From NCBI RefSeq assembly GCF_020880815.1, contig NZ_JAJITD010000016.1, forward strand, positions 106,752 through 170,751: a stretch of 64,000 bases of DNA. The letters are read 5' to 3'. Below the pieces are notes generated by a model, which worked only from the letters and a program-made list of their open reading frames with translations, did no database searches and was not told where the DNA came from. This document shows, in pieces, positions 1 through 9,478 of this stretch. The first letter of the stretch is position 1. Every line of letters starts with the position of its first letter. The translations under genes and the position numbers were made by a program. Source of the DNA: Paraburkholderia sejongensis (GTDB lineage: Bacteria > Pseudomonadota > Gammaproteobacteria > Burkholderiales > Burkholderiaceae).

Positions 1-534
1 GCCATCTGGCAATGGATTGCGGCCGATTGAGGTGAATCGCGCGCAATTCTTCGGAACAGAAAACGGCGCTGCGGTTCTGGCGCGTTGTACGGGTTTCACC
101 GTATAACTCTGTTACACCAATTGCACATCGCAACAACGCTTTCTGTCAACTTCTCGCGCCGTAAATTGCTCCACAAAATCGGCCAATAGCACCCGACTTT
201 GCGCCCCCGGCGAAAGTCCGGCGCTTTCCCCACCTATGCTTCAGCGCAACATCCAAAGAAAAAGTGCCTCTCGCGAATGGGGCTATGGACCTGTGTGTCT
301 ACGAGTTCGCGAGGAGCGCGTTCGGCCGCGCCGTGGTGGATAGCCATAGGCGCGCTGCCTGCCGGCGTTCGAGAGGTCCCGAACCCGGTTCCCCGACCTA
401 ACCCGACCCAGCACGTCGCTTCGCCGTGCTACCCGCCGATTCAGCTCGTTTCTGGGGCGGCGGTGCTCATGACGTTGTGGCGACGTAAAGCGATCGTCGA
501 TTGCTTTGCCTATTAACCTGCAAGGATCAGACCG
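1..534. other. Upstream region of the exopolysaccharide operon, with the possible 3' tail of a gene
   Basis: No complete gene is supported here. Reading from base 1 in frame 1 gives a short open end (A-I-W-Q-W-I-A-A-D) closed by TGA at 28-30, which could be the last codons of a gene lying outside the window; this cannot be confirmed. The remaining 500 bases are the likely promoter and leader of the polysaccharide operon. An AAGGA ribosome-binding motif at 522-526 precedes the GTG start at 535. No convincing sigma-70 pair was identified. Confidence 0.4.
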
Positions 535-2859
535 GTGGATTACTACCCGCAAAATTCGCTCTATCCCGCTGTCGACAGCGAGCGCAGGCAACTCACAGCC
601 AGTGGGATGCTCACATTGATGCGCGACCACGTGTGGGAGATCGTCGTAACGACGGTCGTCGTGCTCACGCTGGCCGTCGCCTATCTGTTGATCGCTACGC
701 CGATCTATTCCAGTGACGTGGTCGTGCGCGTCGATCCGCCCGAACCCAATGCGCTTGGACTTGCGTTGCAAACCCAGGAAGCGCTGCCGCCACCGGCGCC
801 GTCACCGGTCACGGAAGCCGCGGTGATGCAAAGTCGCGCGGTGCTGCAGCCGGTCATCGATCAATTCCGTTTCGACGTGTCGGTGAAGCCGCATCAGGTT
901 CCGGTGCTGGGACCGATCGCCGAAAAATTCTCGACGCCGGGTCATCCGTCGGCGCCGTGGCTGGGACTGAAATCCTATGCGTGGGGCGGCGAGCGCGTAC
1001 AGATCGGCTCGTTGGACGTGCCGCGCGAACTCGAAGAAGAGAAGCTCACGCTGGTGGCCGGCGAGCACGGTGCTTTCGAATTGCTCAATCCGTCCGGCGA
1101 ATTGCTGGTGAGCGGCACGGTGGGCACGCCCGTCAAACAGAATGGCGTGTCGATGCTGGTGAAAGAGCTCGCAGCGCGTCCCGGTACCAAGTTTGAAGTG
1201 ATTCGCTGGAATGAACTGGACGCGGTGAAAAATTTTCAGAACTCCGTGAAAGTCGGCGACAAGGTCAAGGACTCGGGACTGCTGCAAATCCAGTACCGCG
1301 ACAAGGACCCGGATAAGGCCGCGGCCGTCGCCAATGCATTGGGCCAGCAATACCTGAATTCAGCGATTGCCAGCCGCCAGTTGAACGATACCCAGACTCT
1401 CGAGTTCATCAACGGCGAATTGCCGCGACTGCTCGGCGATCTGCGCAAGTCGGAAGAGGCGCTGAAGAACTACCGCGCGAATGCCCAATCGATGCAGCCT
1501 ACCAACGAAGCGCAAGCGTATCTGCAAGGCGGCCTCGATCTCGACAAGCAGATCGCGAGTCTGCAATTGCAGCGCACGCAAATGCTCGAACGCTATACCG
1601 AGCAAAGCCGCTGGGTGCAGAACATCGACCAGCAGCTGTCGCAACTGAAGGCCGCGAAAGCGAAGTTCGACACGCATTTCAACGGCATGCCCGCATCCGA
1701 GCGCGCGAGCGTCGACCTGCTGCGCGCGCAGAAGGTCGCCGAAACGGTTTATCTCGGCATGGTGCAGAAGGCTCAGCAATTGCAGGTGCGGCGCGCGAGC
1801 ACGACCGGCGGCGCGCATATTCTAGATCAGGCGCTGACCCCGCATCGTCCGGTGATGCCGCAGCCGATGCTGGTGCTGGGCGGCGGGCTGATCCTCGGTC
1901 TGGTGTCCGGTGTCGTAATGGTGTTCATGCGTCGCCACGTGTTGGTCGGCGTGACGGATCCGCGTTTTATCGAGCGTCAGATGAGCGTGCCGGTGTTCGG
2001 CGAAATCCTGTTCAGCCAGCAGCAGTCGCTGCTCGATCGCAACACGGCGAGTACCCTGCGCAAATCGCTTCCGGCGGCGGCCGCGCATGGCGGGCCGCTG
2101 ATGCAGAAGGGCGCGCACGACATCCAGTTCAATGCCGGCGAGAACAACCGGATTCTGGCCGCGCGTTTCCCGCACGACAGTTCGGTGGAAGCGCTGCGCA
2201 GCGTGCGTACCGCGATGACGCGCGATCTCGCACGGGCGCGCAACAACATCATGATGATCATCGGGCCGACGCCTTCGGCCGGCAAAAGCTTCGTCGCCGC
2301 GAATCTGGCGATCCTGCATGCGGAAGTCGGCTCGCGTGTCGTACTGATCGATGCCGATATGCGGCGCGGTCATCTGGCGTCGCTATTCAATGAAGCCAAT
2401 CGCGGCGGTCTGTCGGAAGTGCTGTCCGAGCGGATGCCGCTGCGCAGCGCGCTGCGCGCAACCGGTATTGACGGTTTGACGTTCCTGTCGTGCGGCGTGC
2501 GCCCGGAGAACCCGGCGGCACTCTTGATGAAGCCGCGCTTCAAGGAAGTGCTGGAGCGGCTGTCGACCCAGTTCGATCTGGTGATCATCGACACGCCGCC
2601 GTTCCTCGCGGTCACCGATGCGTCGATCATCGCGAGCGATGCGGGCTCGTCGCTGCTGGTGCTGCGCTCGGGTATGCAGAGCGAAGAGGAAATCGCCGAC
2701 ACGGTCAAGAAGGTCGATCGTGCGGAAGGCCGGATCGCGGGCGCGGTGTTCAACGGCATTCCGTTGCGCCGGAGCACCAAAAACTACGACTACGAAACCA
2801 ATTACGCCAGCGATTACGGCGAGGACGACGCCACGCGCCAGGCGCCGCACGGCGCGTGA
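535..2859 (+). CDS. Wzc/BceF-type polysaccharide co-polymerase and tyrosine autokinase
   Basis: Inner-membrane protein that controls export and chain length of an exopolysaccharide and phosphorylates itself on tyrosine. The 774 residues show an N-terminal Wzz-like segment with a membrane span near 34-54, a long periplasmic coiled-coil part, a second span near 445-465, and a cytoplasmic BY-kinase domain. Kinase motifs are visible: Walker A G-P-T-P-S-A-G-K-S (577-585), Walker A' V-V-L-I-D-A-D-M-R (from 602) and Walker B L-V-I-I-D (682-686). A C-terminal tyrosine cluster (Tyr 751, 753, 757, 761) is the expected autophosphorylation site. The start is GTG with AAGGA eight bases upstream. It heads a same-strand run of glycosyltransferases, which supports a co-polymerase role. 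It resembles BceF of the cepacian cluster, but equivalence to that polymer is not shown. Confidence 0.93.
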   Translation: MDYYPQNSLYPAVDSERRQLTASGMLTLMRDHVWEIVVTTVVVLTLAVAYLLIATPIYSSDVVVRVDPPEPNALGLALQTQEALPPPAPSPVTEAAVMQSRAVLQPVIDQFRFDVSVKPHQVPVLGPIAEKFSTPGHPSAPWLGLKSYAWGGERVQIGSLDVPRELEEEKLTLVAGEHGAFELLNPSGELLVSGTVGTPVKQNGVSMLVKELAARPGTKFEVIRWNELDAVKNFQNSVKVGDKVKDSGLLQIQYRDKDPDKAAAVANALGQQYLNSAIASRQLNDTQTLEFINGELPRLLGDLRKSEEALKNYRANAQSMQPTNEAQAYLQGGLDLDKQIASLQLQRTQMLERYTEQSRWVQNIDQQLSQLKAAKAKFDTHFNGMPASERASVDLLRAQKVAETVYLGMVQKAQQLQVRRASTTGGAHILDQALTPHRPVMPQPMLVLGGGLILGLVSGVVMVFMRRHVLVGVTDPRFIERQMSVPVFGEILFSQQQSLLDRNTASTLRKSLPAAAAHGGPLMQKGAHDIQFNAGENNRILAARFPHDSSVEALRSVRTAMTRDLARARNNIMMIIGPTPSAGKSFVAANLAILHAEVGSRVVLIDADMRRGHLASLFNEANRGGLSEVLSERMPLRSALRATGIDGLTFLSCGVRPENPAALLMKPRFKEVLERLSTQFDLVIIDTPPFLAVTDASIIASDAGSSLLVLRSGMQSEEEIADTVKKVDRAEGRIAGAVFNGIPLRRSTKNYDYETNYASDYGEDDATRQAPHGA

Positions 2860-2940
2860 GCGGTTCGGAATTGAACACAACAAACAGGAAGGAAAGGGCA
2901 ATTGAGCGGCTTGCGACGGCGTAAAACGGAGAATCAGCAG

Positions 2941-4056
2941 ATGGCCTTTGCAATCAACGGAAAATTTACTTCGCAGTCTGTCACGGGGGTTCAGCGCGTT
3001 GCGTATGAACTGACACGGGCGATGCAGATGAACTCCGACCCCGGCGACGAGCCGGAGCTGTTGGTGCCGCAGAACGCGGTCGCGCCGGGCGCGCTGCTGC
3101 AGCCGCAGCGGCGGGTGCCGGGGCTGCGCGGCACGCTGTGGGAGCAGATCACGCTGCCGCTCGCGGCGCGCGGCATTACGCTGCTCAGTCTGTGCAATAC
3201 CAATCCGTTGTTCAAGCGCGGCCAGGTCGTGATGGTGCACGATATGGCCGTGTACGACGTGCCCAATGGCTTCTCGAGAAAATTCCGGCTCTGGTACCGG
3301 CTGTGCTTTTCGTTGCTGCCGCGTACCCAGCCGACGGTGCTGACCGTCTCGACGTTCTCGAAGATGCGTATCTGTCATCATCTGAAGATCGATGAGTCGC
3401 GCGTGAAAGTCGTCACGCCGGGCGCCGACCATCTCGACCGGATCGTCGCGGACCCCGCGGTGCTTCAGCGCCTCGAATTGAACAAGGACGCTTATTGCGT
3501 GATCGTCGGCAGTCTCGATCCGCGCAAGAACCTGCAAGGCGTGCTCGATGCGATCGAGCGGCTCGACCATCTGGCCGACGTCAAATTCGTGATCGTCGGC
3601 GGCAAGAACTCGCGCGTTTTCAGCGGTGAGGGTGCGCAGCCGCCCGCGCGCTCGCGGCGGATCGTGTGGGCCGGATTCGTATCGGACGGCGAATTGAAGT
3701 CGCTGTACGAGAATGCCGGTTGTCTCGTGTTTCCATCGCTGTACGAAGGGTTCGGTTTGCCGCCGCTCGAAGCGATGTACTGCGGCTGTCCGGTAATCGC
3801 GTCGGCGCGCACATCGATTCCGGAAGCGTGCGGGGATGCCGCGATGTACTGCGAGGCCACTTCGCCCGACGACATCGCCGCGAAAATCACCCAGATGATG
3901 AGCGATCCGCAATTGCGCCAGCGCTATCGAAGCGCGGGCCTCGCGCATGCGCGCGAGTATCGCTGGGAGCGCTCCGCGAAGAAGGTTCTCGACATTCTCC
4001 ACGGTCAGACCGGCACCCGGCTGGCCAACCTGGCGCCGCGTGCGTCGGCGAGCTAG
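2941..4056 (+). CDS. GT4-family glycosyltransferase
   Basis: Predicted GT-B-fold, retaining glycosyltransferase that adds a sugar to the lipid-linked repeat unit at the cytoplasmic face. The C-terminal half carries the family signature: a Y-C-V-I-V-G-S-L-D-P-R-K-N-L stretch beginning the nucleotide-sugar domain, and the E-x7-E motif in P-S-L-Y-E-G-F-G-L-P-P-L-E-A-M. The chosen start is ATG 2941 (M-A-F-A-I-N-G-K-F), which matches the usual start of this family and has GGAGA just upstream. An in-frame TTG at 2902, behind a GGAAGGAAAGG stretch, is a possible alternative adding 13 residues. It lies 81 bases after the Wzc-like gene and 18 bases before the hydrolase, in one operon. Donor and acceptor sugars cannot be read from the sequence. 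Confidence 0.88.
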   Translation: MAFAINGKFTSQSVTGVQRVAYELTRAMQMNSDPGDEPELLVPQNAVAPGALLQPQRRVPGLRGTLWEQITLPLAARGITLLSLCNTNPLFKRGQVVMVHDMAVYDVPNGFSRKFRLWYRLCFSLLPRTQPTVLTVSTFSKMRICHHLKIDESRVKVVTPGADHLDRIVADPAVLQRLELNKDAYCVIVGSLDPRKNLQGVLDAIERLDHLADVKFVIVGGKNSRVFSGEGAQPPARSRRIVWAGFVSDGELKSLYENAGCLVFPSLYEGFGLPPLEAMYCGCPVIASARTSIPEACGDAAMYCEATSPDDIAAKITQMMSDPQLRQRYRSAGLAHAREYRWERSAKKVLDILHGQTGTRLANLAPRASAS

Positions 4057-4074
4057 CAATGGGCGGACACGAAT

Positions 4075-5526
4075 ATGAATCACGTGAAAACCCGTGCCGG
4101 TCGAAGACGTGCATTGCGCGCGCTTGCCGCGCTCGCCGCAGGCGGCGTGTTGCCGCTGACGCGTAGCGCTCCCGCATATGCATTGGCGCAGAACGCCCAG
4201 CCGCCGCGCGCCGCTGCCGGCGCTCGCATGATGACCGATCTGATCGGAACCAACGGCTGGGCCGGCTCGCCTACCGACTTCGAGATGTGGCGCGCGATGG
4301 GCATCAGTTGGGGGCGCGGCTCGGTGGGGCCGGGGCAACCCGACCGCCGTGGCGAGAACATGCGGATCGACAAAACCGGCTCCGCATTCGATAGCGATCT
4401 ACCGTCGGTACTGATTCGCAACGAGCGCAACGGCATCGGTTCGCTGCTGCTGCTCGGCTATACGCCGGAATGGAATGCGAGCGTGCCCGGCGACGGCAAC
4501 TCGGCGCCGGTCGATGTCGGCCCGTGGGAGCAATACGTCGAAGCGGTGGTTCGCAAGTACTCGGCGCCCCCGTATAACCTGCGCTATTTCCAGATCTGGA
4601 ACGAGGCGGCCGGCAAGCTGTCTGGCGGACTTCCGCAGGCGACGTTCTGGCACGGACCGCATTTCGACAAGGACGAGAAGCGCGCGAAGCCGTACGAGCG
4701 CGCAATGCAGGACTACGTCGAAAAAATTCATCTGCCGGCCGCGCGCATCATCCGCAAGTATCACGCTTACATCGTGTATGGCGGCTGGCCGGACCAGGGC
4801 GGTCTGGACAACTTTCAGCGCTGGCTCGAATACCGCAGCCCGGCATCGAAGGAACGGATGCTCGACTGGGTCGATTACATCGACACGCATTATCTGTCGG
4901 TGTCCGACATGGAGTCGCTTTATCAGCAGTATGTGAAGAACGGTCCGGCGCGCGGTATCTGGCAGACCGAGATCGGCGACGAGTACATGAAGGACCCGCA
5001 TTACCTGCCGCGCTATTTCTTCGATTTCGCGGTGTGGGCGCTCGACAGACAGTGGGACGATCCGAACAAGTACGTGTCGATGATCTATCACTGGGACGGT
5101 TTCGAACCCTTCCGTCTGACCCATCGCGGGCCGCCGGCGCGAACTTACAACGTGTCCGGCCGCAGCCTCGTCGTGCTGCGTCAGACCGTCGGCGGCGAAC
5201 TCGCGAGTTTCGCGAACCCCGTGCAGACAGGCCCGGGCGTTGCTGCGAAAGCGCTATTGTCCGGCCGCGATCTGGTGCTGCAGGTCAGCGCGAATGCGGG
5301 CTGGCAGGAAATTCGCATCGGCGGCTTGCAAGCGTTGCGCGCCGGCACCGTAAGGACCGCTTTTGTCGATGCGCTCAGCGGCGAGACCAGCGCGTCGAAC
5401 CAGCTGGCAATCGATTGGGATAACGATCTGATGAAACTGCGTTTCCGAGTCCCCGACCGTGTCAACGGCGCGCGCAACAACCCACCGAAACATCTGGCTT
5501 ATCTGGTGGTGCGCAATGCAGCGTAG
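4075..5526 (+). CDS. Secreted glycoside hydrolase of clan GH-A type (GH39/GH5-like) in the polysaccharide cluster
   Basis: Likely a periplasmic or secreted hydrolase acting on the polysaccharide made by this cluster, for quality control, trimming or release. The 483 residues begin with a Tat-like or Sec leader (R-R-R-A-L-R-A-L followed by an Ala-rich stretch to about residue 40). The body fits a (beta/alpha)8 fold: Q-I-W-N-E gives the general acid/base Glu177, and I-W-Q-T-E-I-G gives a candidate nucleophile Glu299. The last 120 residues look like a beta-sandwich, as is common behind such barrels. It sits within the operon between glycosyltransferase genes, 18 bases after the previous gene. 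Exact GH family and bond specificity are uncertain; the catalytic residues are assigned by motif only. Confidence 0.75.
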   Translation: MNHVKTRAGRRRALRALAALAAGGVLPLTRSAPAYALAQNAQPPRAAAGARMMTDLIGTNGWAGSPTDFEMWRAMGISWGRGSVGPGQPDRRGENMRIDKTGSAFDSDLPSVLIRNERNGIGSLLLLGYTPEWNASVPGDGNSAPVDVGPWEQYVEAVVRKYSAPPYNLRYFQIWNEAAGKLSGGLPQATFWHGPHFDKDEKRAKPYERAMQDYVEKIHLPAARIIRKYHAYIVYGGWPDQGGLDNFQRWLEYRSPASKERMLDWVDYIDTHYLSVSDMESLYQQYVKNGPARGIWQTEIGDEYMKDPHYLPRYFFDFAVWALDRQWDDPNKYVSMIYHWDGFEPFRLTHRGPPARTYNVSGRSLVVLRQTVGGELASFANPVQTGPGVAAKALLSGRDLVLQVSANAGWQEIRIGGLQALRAGTVRTAFVDALSGETSASNQLAIDWDNDLMKLRFRVPDRVNGARNNPPKHLAYLVVRNAA

Positions 5527-5607
5527 CGCGTCGCATCTCCATATATCGTGTGTTTTATGCCCGCCGGGAACCGGCGGATCGAAACTGACCGATAGCGTCG
5601 AGGCATC

Positions 5608-6618
5608 ATGAATAACGTCACCATTGCGATCTGTAACTACAACTACGAACGCTATCTGGCCGCGGCGATCGACTCCGCGCTCGCACAGGATTATCCGGCG
5701 ACCAAAGTGATGGTCGTCGACGACGGCTCGACCGACGGTTCGCGCGCGATCATCGAAAGCTATGGCGAGCGCGTGCAGGCGGTATTCAAGAGTAATGGCG
5801 GGCAGGTGTCCGCGTATAACCATGCGATCGAACTGATCGACACCGAATATGTCATTTTTCTCGATTCGGACGACGTGCTGTATCCGAGCGCGGTGTCCGA
5901 GGTGATGCGGCTGTTCGAATCGGGCGCATGGGCGAAGGTGCAATTCCGTCTCGACGTCATGGACAGCGAAGGCGCACGCACGGGTGCTTCGGTGCCCAAT
6001 AGCGAGCCGCCGCAGGACTGCGGCAAGCTGCTGCGCGCGGGCTGGCTGTATCCGTCGCCGCCCGCGTCGGGCAACGCGTACCGTGTGAGCGCGCTCAAGC
6101 AGATCTTTCCCGTGCCCGAAGAGGGCATCAATCGCTATGGCGCGGACTTTTACGCGATCTATGGAGTAGCGCTGACCGGCCCGATCGCGACTGTGCGCAA
6201 ATCGCTCGGCGGCTACCGCGTGCATAACGCGGGCGGCGACACGGTGTCGTTCGCGAACTCCGAGCAACTGACGAAAGCGCCGCGCGCTTTCAGCATGCGC
6301 TGGGCGATCTTGCGCAATATCGCGCGCGACCGGCTCGACATCCAGCTGGCGCCCACTTTTCTCGACTTTTCGCTCGAGAAGGCGACGTTCTGCTCGCACG
6401 TCTATCACGCGCGACTGTTCTCGCGGTGGCGCTGGATGCTGCGCGATTCGCGCAGCTATCTGCATACGATCGTCGCCAATCCGTTCTGGGGACCGAAGAA
6501 AAAGCTCGGCACGCTGGTGCTGTCCAGTCTGTGTCTGGTGCCCTATTCGCCGTTGTCCGATTTCGCGGTGCGTTATATCGCCAACCCGCTTGCGCGTCGC
6601 CGCGCGGCCGGCCGATGA
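5608..6618 (+). CDS. GT2-family glycosyltransferase
   Basis: Predicted inverting GT-A glycosyltransferase acting on the repeat-unit lipid intermediate. The 336 residues open with T-I-A-I-C-N-Y-N-Y-E-R-Y, the classic GT2 nucleotide-binding start. V-V-D-D-G-S-T-D-G-S follows at about 35-44, and a D-S-D-D metal-binding motif appears near 86-89 (F-L-D-S-D-D-V-L-Y). The C-terminal part is basic and may contact the membrane. The stop codon overlaps the ATGA at 6615, but the flippase start is placed slightly further on, so the two genes are tightly coupled. Donor sugar unknown. Confidence 0.88.
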   Translation: MNNVTIAICNYNYERYLAAAIDSALAQDYPATKVMVVDDGSTDGSRAIIESYGERVQAVFKSNGGQVSAYNHAIELIDTEYVIFLDSDDVLYPSAVSEVMRLFESGAWAKVQFRLDVMDSEGARTGASVPNSEPPQDCGKLLRAGWLYPSPPASGNAYRVSALKQIFPVPEEGINRYGADFYAIYGVALTGPIATVRKSLGGYRVHNAGGDTVSFANSEQLTKAPRAFSMRWAILRNIARDRLDIQLAPTFLDFSLEKATFCSHVYHARLFSRWRWMLRDSRSYLHTIVANPFWGPKKKLGTLVLSSLCLVPYSPLSDFAVRYIANPLARRRAAGR

Positions 6619-6635
6619 GCGCGAAGGAGGAAGGG

Positions 6636-7952
6636 ATGACTCGACGCGCGGGCGCGAATGTAATCGCCTTTGTGTATGGCGGCTATCTGATGAGGTATGT
6701 GTACCTCATCATCGTCGTGCCGTTCTATGGGCGCGTGCTCGGCGTGGCCGAGTACGGTCGCGTGCTGGCGTCGATGTCGCTGATGAACGTGATCTGGATG
6801 CTGGTCAGTTACGGCTTCACGTTCGTCGGTATGCGCGAGGTGTCCAAGGCGCAGTCCGCGCAGGAGTGCAACGAGATCTATTCGCTGCATGTCAGCGCGC
6901 GGCTATTGCTGGGTCTGCTCGGCGCGGTGATCGGCGTGGTCGCGACGATGTGCTCGCCGGTGTTGTCGGAGCGGCCGTTGATCGGCTTCCTCGCGACCGC
7001 GCTCGGGATCGTCTCGGCACTCAATCTGGGCTGGCTGTTTCAGGGCCGCCAGCACTTCCGCACGCCGATCATGATCGAGGTATTCGGCTTCGCGGTGAGC
7101 CTCGTGCTGGTGCTCACGCTCGTGAAGGGTCCGGGCGACGCGGTGTGGGTGCTGGCCGCGCTGCTGATCGCCGGTATCGCGTCGTCGATCATTTCTTATG
7201 GAATGACGACATGGCAACTCGGTTGGCCGCGTCTGCGGCTTACCGGTGTCGTGCCGCTGGTGCGCAATTCGACGATGCTGTTCTGCTATTCGTCCGGCTC
7301 GGTCGTGTTGACCGCATCGTCGACGTATTTGCTGACGCTGCTGTCGACGCCGCAGCAGGTCGGCTATTTCGGCGCGGCCGAGCGCTTCGCGACGATCGGC
7401 CTGAGCCTGATGGGGCCGGCCTCGCAGGTGTTCATTCCGACCATTTCGCGGCAGCTCGCCGAGGGTGACAAGGAGGGCGCGCACTTCACGACGCGCCGTG
7501 GCGCAATGCTGTTGATGGGCTACGGGATGCTGGTGTTCTGCGGCGCGCTGACCTTGTCGCCGTTCGTGCTGCCGCTGATTCTCGGCCCCGCGTTCGAGCC
7601 GAGCGCGCATGTATTACAGATCTTCGCGTGGATGTTTCCGTTTGCGGCGTTTAACGAGTTCGTCGCGTTTTATGTATTCGTGCCGCGCAAGAAGGACCGG
7701 CTGCTCGCCATCGCGGGGGTGGCCTCGGGTGTGTTCAATCTGGTCTCGGCGCTAGCCCTCGCACCGCATTTCGGCGCGCTCGGGATGGCGGGCGCGCGGG
7801 TGATCGGCGAAGGGACGCTGGCGGTGATTCTGCTGGTGGTGATGATCCGGCTCGAACTGGTGCATCTGCTGCCGGGTGCAGAACGCGCGTTGCAGCGGGT
7901 GCGCGTCGCGTGTGGGCTGCGTCCGCAGACGGGCGGTGCGAAAGACGATTGA
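6636..7952 (+). CDS. Wzx-type polysaccharide flippase (MOP superfamily)
   Basis: Multi-spanning inner-membrane protein predicted to flip the undecaprenyl-linked repeat unit to the periplasm. About 438 residues contain 12 or more hydrophobic segments, and the start region (N-V-I-A-F-V-Y-G-G-Y-L-M-R-Y) is typical of Wzx/RfbX proteins. The start is ATG 6636, because AAGGAGG at 6624-6630 lies at proper distance. An in-frame ATG at 6615 overlaps the stop of the previous gene as ATGA and is the alternative. Longer upstream extensions run through the GT2 gene and are not believed. Its place beside glycosyltransferases and a Wzc-like gene indicates a Wzx/Wzy-dependent pathway. Confidence 0.9.
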   Translation: MTRRAGANVIAFVYGGYLMRYVYLIIVVPFYGRVLGVAEYGRVLASMSLMNVIWMLVSYGFTFVGMREVSKAQSAQECNEIYSLHVSARLLLGLLGAVIGVVATMCSPVLSERPLIGFLATALGIVSALNLGWLFQGRQHFRTPIMIEVFGFAVSLVLVLTLVKGPGDAVWVLAALLIAGIASSIISYGMTTWQLGWPRLRLTGVVPLVRNSTMLFCYSSGSVVLTASSTYLLTLLSTPQQVGYFGAAERFATIGLSLMGPASQVFIPTISRQLAEGDKEGAHFTTRRGAMLLMGYGMLVFCGALTLSPFVLPLILGPAFEPSAHVLQIFAWMFPFAAFNEFVAFYVFVPRKKDRLLAIAGVASGVFNLVSALALAPHFGALGMAGARVIGEGTLAVILLVVMIRLELVHLLPGAERALQRVRVACGLRPQTGGAKDD

Positions 7953-8007
7953 TGGCGTCACTCGCGGGTGGTGTCGAAGTCGATTTGAAATGTCACGGGA
8001 GGGCGAA

Positions 8008-9198
8008 GTGAAAGTCGCTATTGTTCATGATTGGCTGGTGGTCTCGGCGGGTGCCGAGAAGGTGTTGAAAAACATCATCGAGTGCTTCCCGAATGCGGAC
8101 ATCTTCTCGATTGTCGATTTTCTCGAAGATCGCGAATGCGTGAAGGGAAAGTCCGTCAACACGTCGTTTATCCAGCGCTTGCCGTTCGCGCGCAGGAAAT
8201 ATCGCGCGTATCTGCCGTTGATGCCGATTGCGATCGAGCAGCTCGATCTGAGCAGCTACGATCTGGTGATCTCGAGTTCGCATGCGGTGGCCAAGGGCGT
8301 ATTGACCGGGCCGAACCAGGTGCATATCAGCTATGTGCATTCGCCGATCCGCTATGCGTGGGATCTGCAGCACCAGTACCTGCGCGAATCGAACCTGAAT
8401 ACCGGGCTGCGCTCGGCGATGGCGCGTGTGCTGCTGCATTACATTCGCGGCTGGGATTCGCGTTCCGCGAATGGCGTCGATCATCTGGTGGCCAATTCCC
8501 AGTTCATTGCGCGGCGGATCAAGAAGGCCTATCAGCGCGACGCGACTGTCATTTATCCGCCGGTCGATCTGGCGAAAATGACGGTCGGCACGCAGAAAGA
8601 CGACTTCTACGTGACCGCTTCGCGGATGGTGCCGTACAAGCGTATCGATCTGATCGTGCAGGCCTTTTCGAAGACGCCCGAGCGCAAGCTTGTGGTGATC
8701 GGCGACGGCCCCGAAATGAAGCGGATCAAATCGGTGGCGGGTCCGAACGTCGAGATTCTCGGCCATCAACCGTCCGACGTATTGGTCGATCATTTGCGGC
8801 GCGCGCGCGCGTTCGTGTTCGCGGCGGAAGAGGATTTCGGCATTTCGGTGGTCGAAGCGCAGGCGTGCGGCACGCCGGTGATTGCATTCGGACGCGGCGG
8901 CGCGCTCGAATCGGTGATCGGTTTGCCGCTCGAGCGGCCCACGGGCGTGTTCTTCGGCGAGCAGACTACCGAGTCGCTGCTGGAGGCGGTCGGCCGTTTC
9001 GAAGCGAACGCGGGGCTGTTCGATCCGCGCCAATGCCGCAAGAATGCCGAACGCTTCTCGACGGAAAACTTCAAGAAAGCGCTGATGAGCTTTGTCGACA
9101 CGCGCCTTCCATATGCCGGCGTCGAACAGTATCTGCCGTATGTGGATCATGGGCCCGCCTCGGTCGATGCGCGTCATCTGGCCGATGTGACGCCCTGA
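8008..9198 (+). CDS. GT4-family glycosyltransferase
   Basis: Second retaining GT-B glycosyltransferase of the cluster. The protein begins V-K-V-A-I-V-H-D-W-L, the typical N-terminus of mannosyl/glycosyl GT4 enzymes, with G-A-E-K-V acceptor-loop residues following. The C-terminal nucleotide-sugar domain shows S-R-M-V-P-Y-K-R-I-D-L and an E-x7-E motif in A-E-E-D-F-G-I-S-V-V-E-A-Q-A-C-G-T-P-V-I-A. The start is GTG 8008, because GGGAGGG at 7997-8003 sits four bases upstream; an in-frame ATG at 7990 is possible. It is the last + strand gene of the first operon half, and a hairpin at 9316-9331 follows. Given manC nearby, GDP-mannose is a plausible donor, but this is inference. Confidence 0.88.
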   Translation: MKVAIVHDWLVVSAGAEKVLKNIIECFPNADIFSIVDFLEDRECVKGKSVNTSFIQRLPFARRKYRAYLPLMPIAIEQLDLSSYDLVISSSHAVAKGVLTGPNQVHISYVHSPIRYAWDLQHQYLRESNLNTGLRSAMARVLLHYIRGWDSRSANGVDHLVANSQFIARRIKKAYQRDATVIYPPVDLAKMTVGTQKDDFYVTASRMVPYKRIDLIVQAFSKTPERKLVVIGDGPEMKRIKSVAGPNVEILGHQPSDVLVDHLRRARAFVFAAEEDFGISVVEAQACGTPVIAFGRGGALESVIGLPLERPTGVFFGEQTTESLLEAVGRFEANAGLFDPRQCRKNAERFSTENFKKALMSFVDTRLPYAGVEQYLPYVDHGPASVDARHLADVTP

Positions 9199-9315
9199 GC
9201 GGGCGCTGCTTCACCACGTTCGGGTTGCGTGCGATGGATGCATGCGCAGCCGGACGTGAGCGCGGCGGCCTTCACGGGCATGCCGCGGCTTGTATGAATC
9301 CCTCCAGAAAAGAAA

Positions 9316-9331
9316 GCCGCGAACTCGCGGC
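9316..9331. terminator. Hairpin between two convergent genes
   Basis: Perfect 6-bp stem GCCGCG/CGCGGC with loop AACT. On the minus strand the stem is followed by TTTCTTTTCT, which fits a rho-independent terminator for the polymerase gene ending at 9479. On the plus strand it is followed by CTCTCTATC, a weaker tail, so it may also stop transcription from the glycosyltransferase ending at 9198. Confidence 0.55.
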
Positions 9332-9404
9332 CTCTCTATCCCGATCTCTTCCGGTCTGTTCGCGGCTAATACCGCTTGCCGTCGATTCGCTTCAACCCGG
9401 TCAA

Positions 9405-9444
9405 ATCCGCTTCGATTCGCTTTGACTCGCTTCGATCCGCTCCC
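9405..9444. repeat. Short 10-bp-period tandem repeat
   Basis: About four imperfect units of A-T-C-C-G-C-T-T-C-G (variants with C/T and T/C changes) lie back to back, with further degenerate copies from 9383. It is in the gap between two converging gene ends, where slippage would be tolerated. No coding or CRISPR character is seen. Confidence 0.5.
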
Positions 9445-9478
9445 GTGCGGAAGCGGGATCGAGCTAACTCTTCCGATC

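Noticed and set aside
2383..4338. 651-codon minus-strand frame
   Set aside because: Lies antisense to the Wzc-like, GT4 and hydrolase genes; its sequence is an Arg/His/Gln-rich string of the kind made by the reverse of GC-rich coding DNA.
9383..9444. Repeats considered as a CRISPR array
   Set aside because: Units are 10 bp, contiguous and imperfect, with no spacers and no cas genes nearby.
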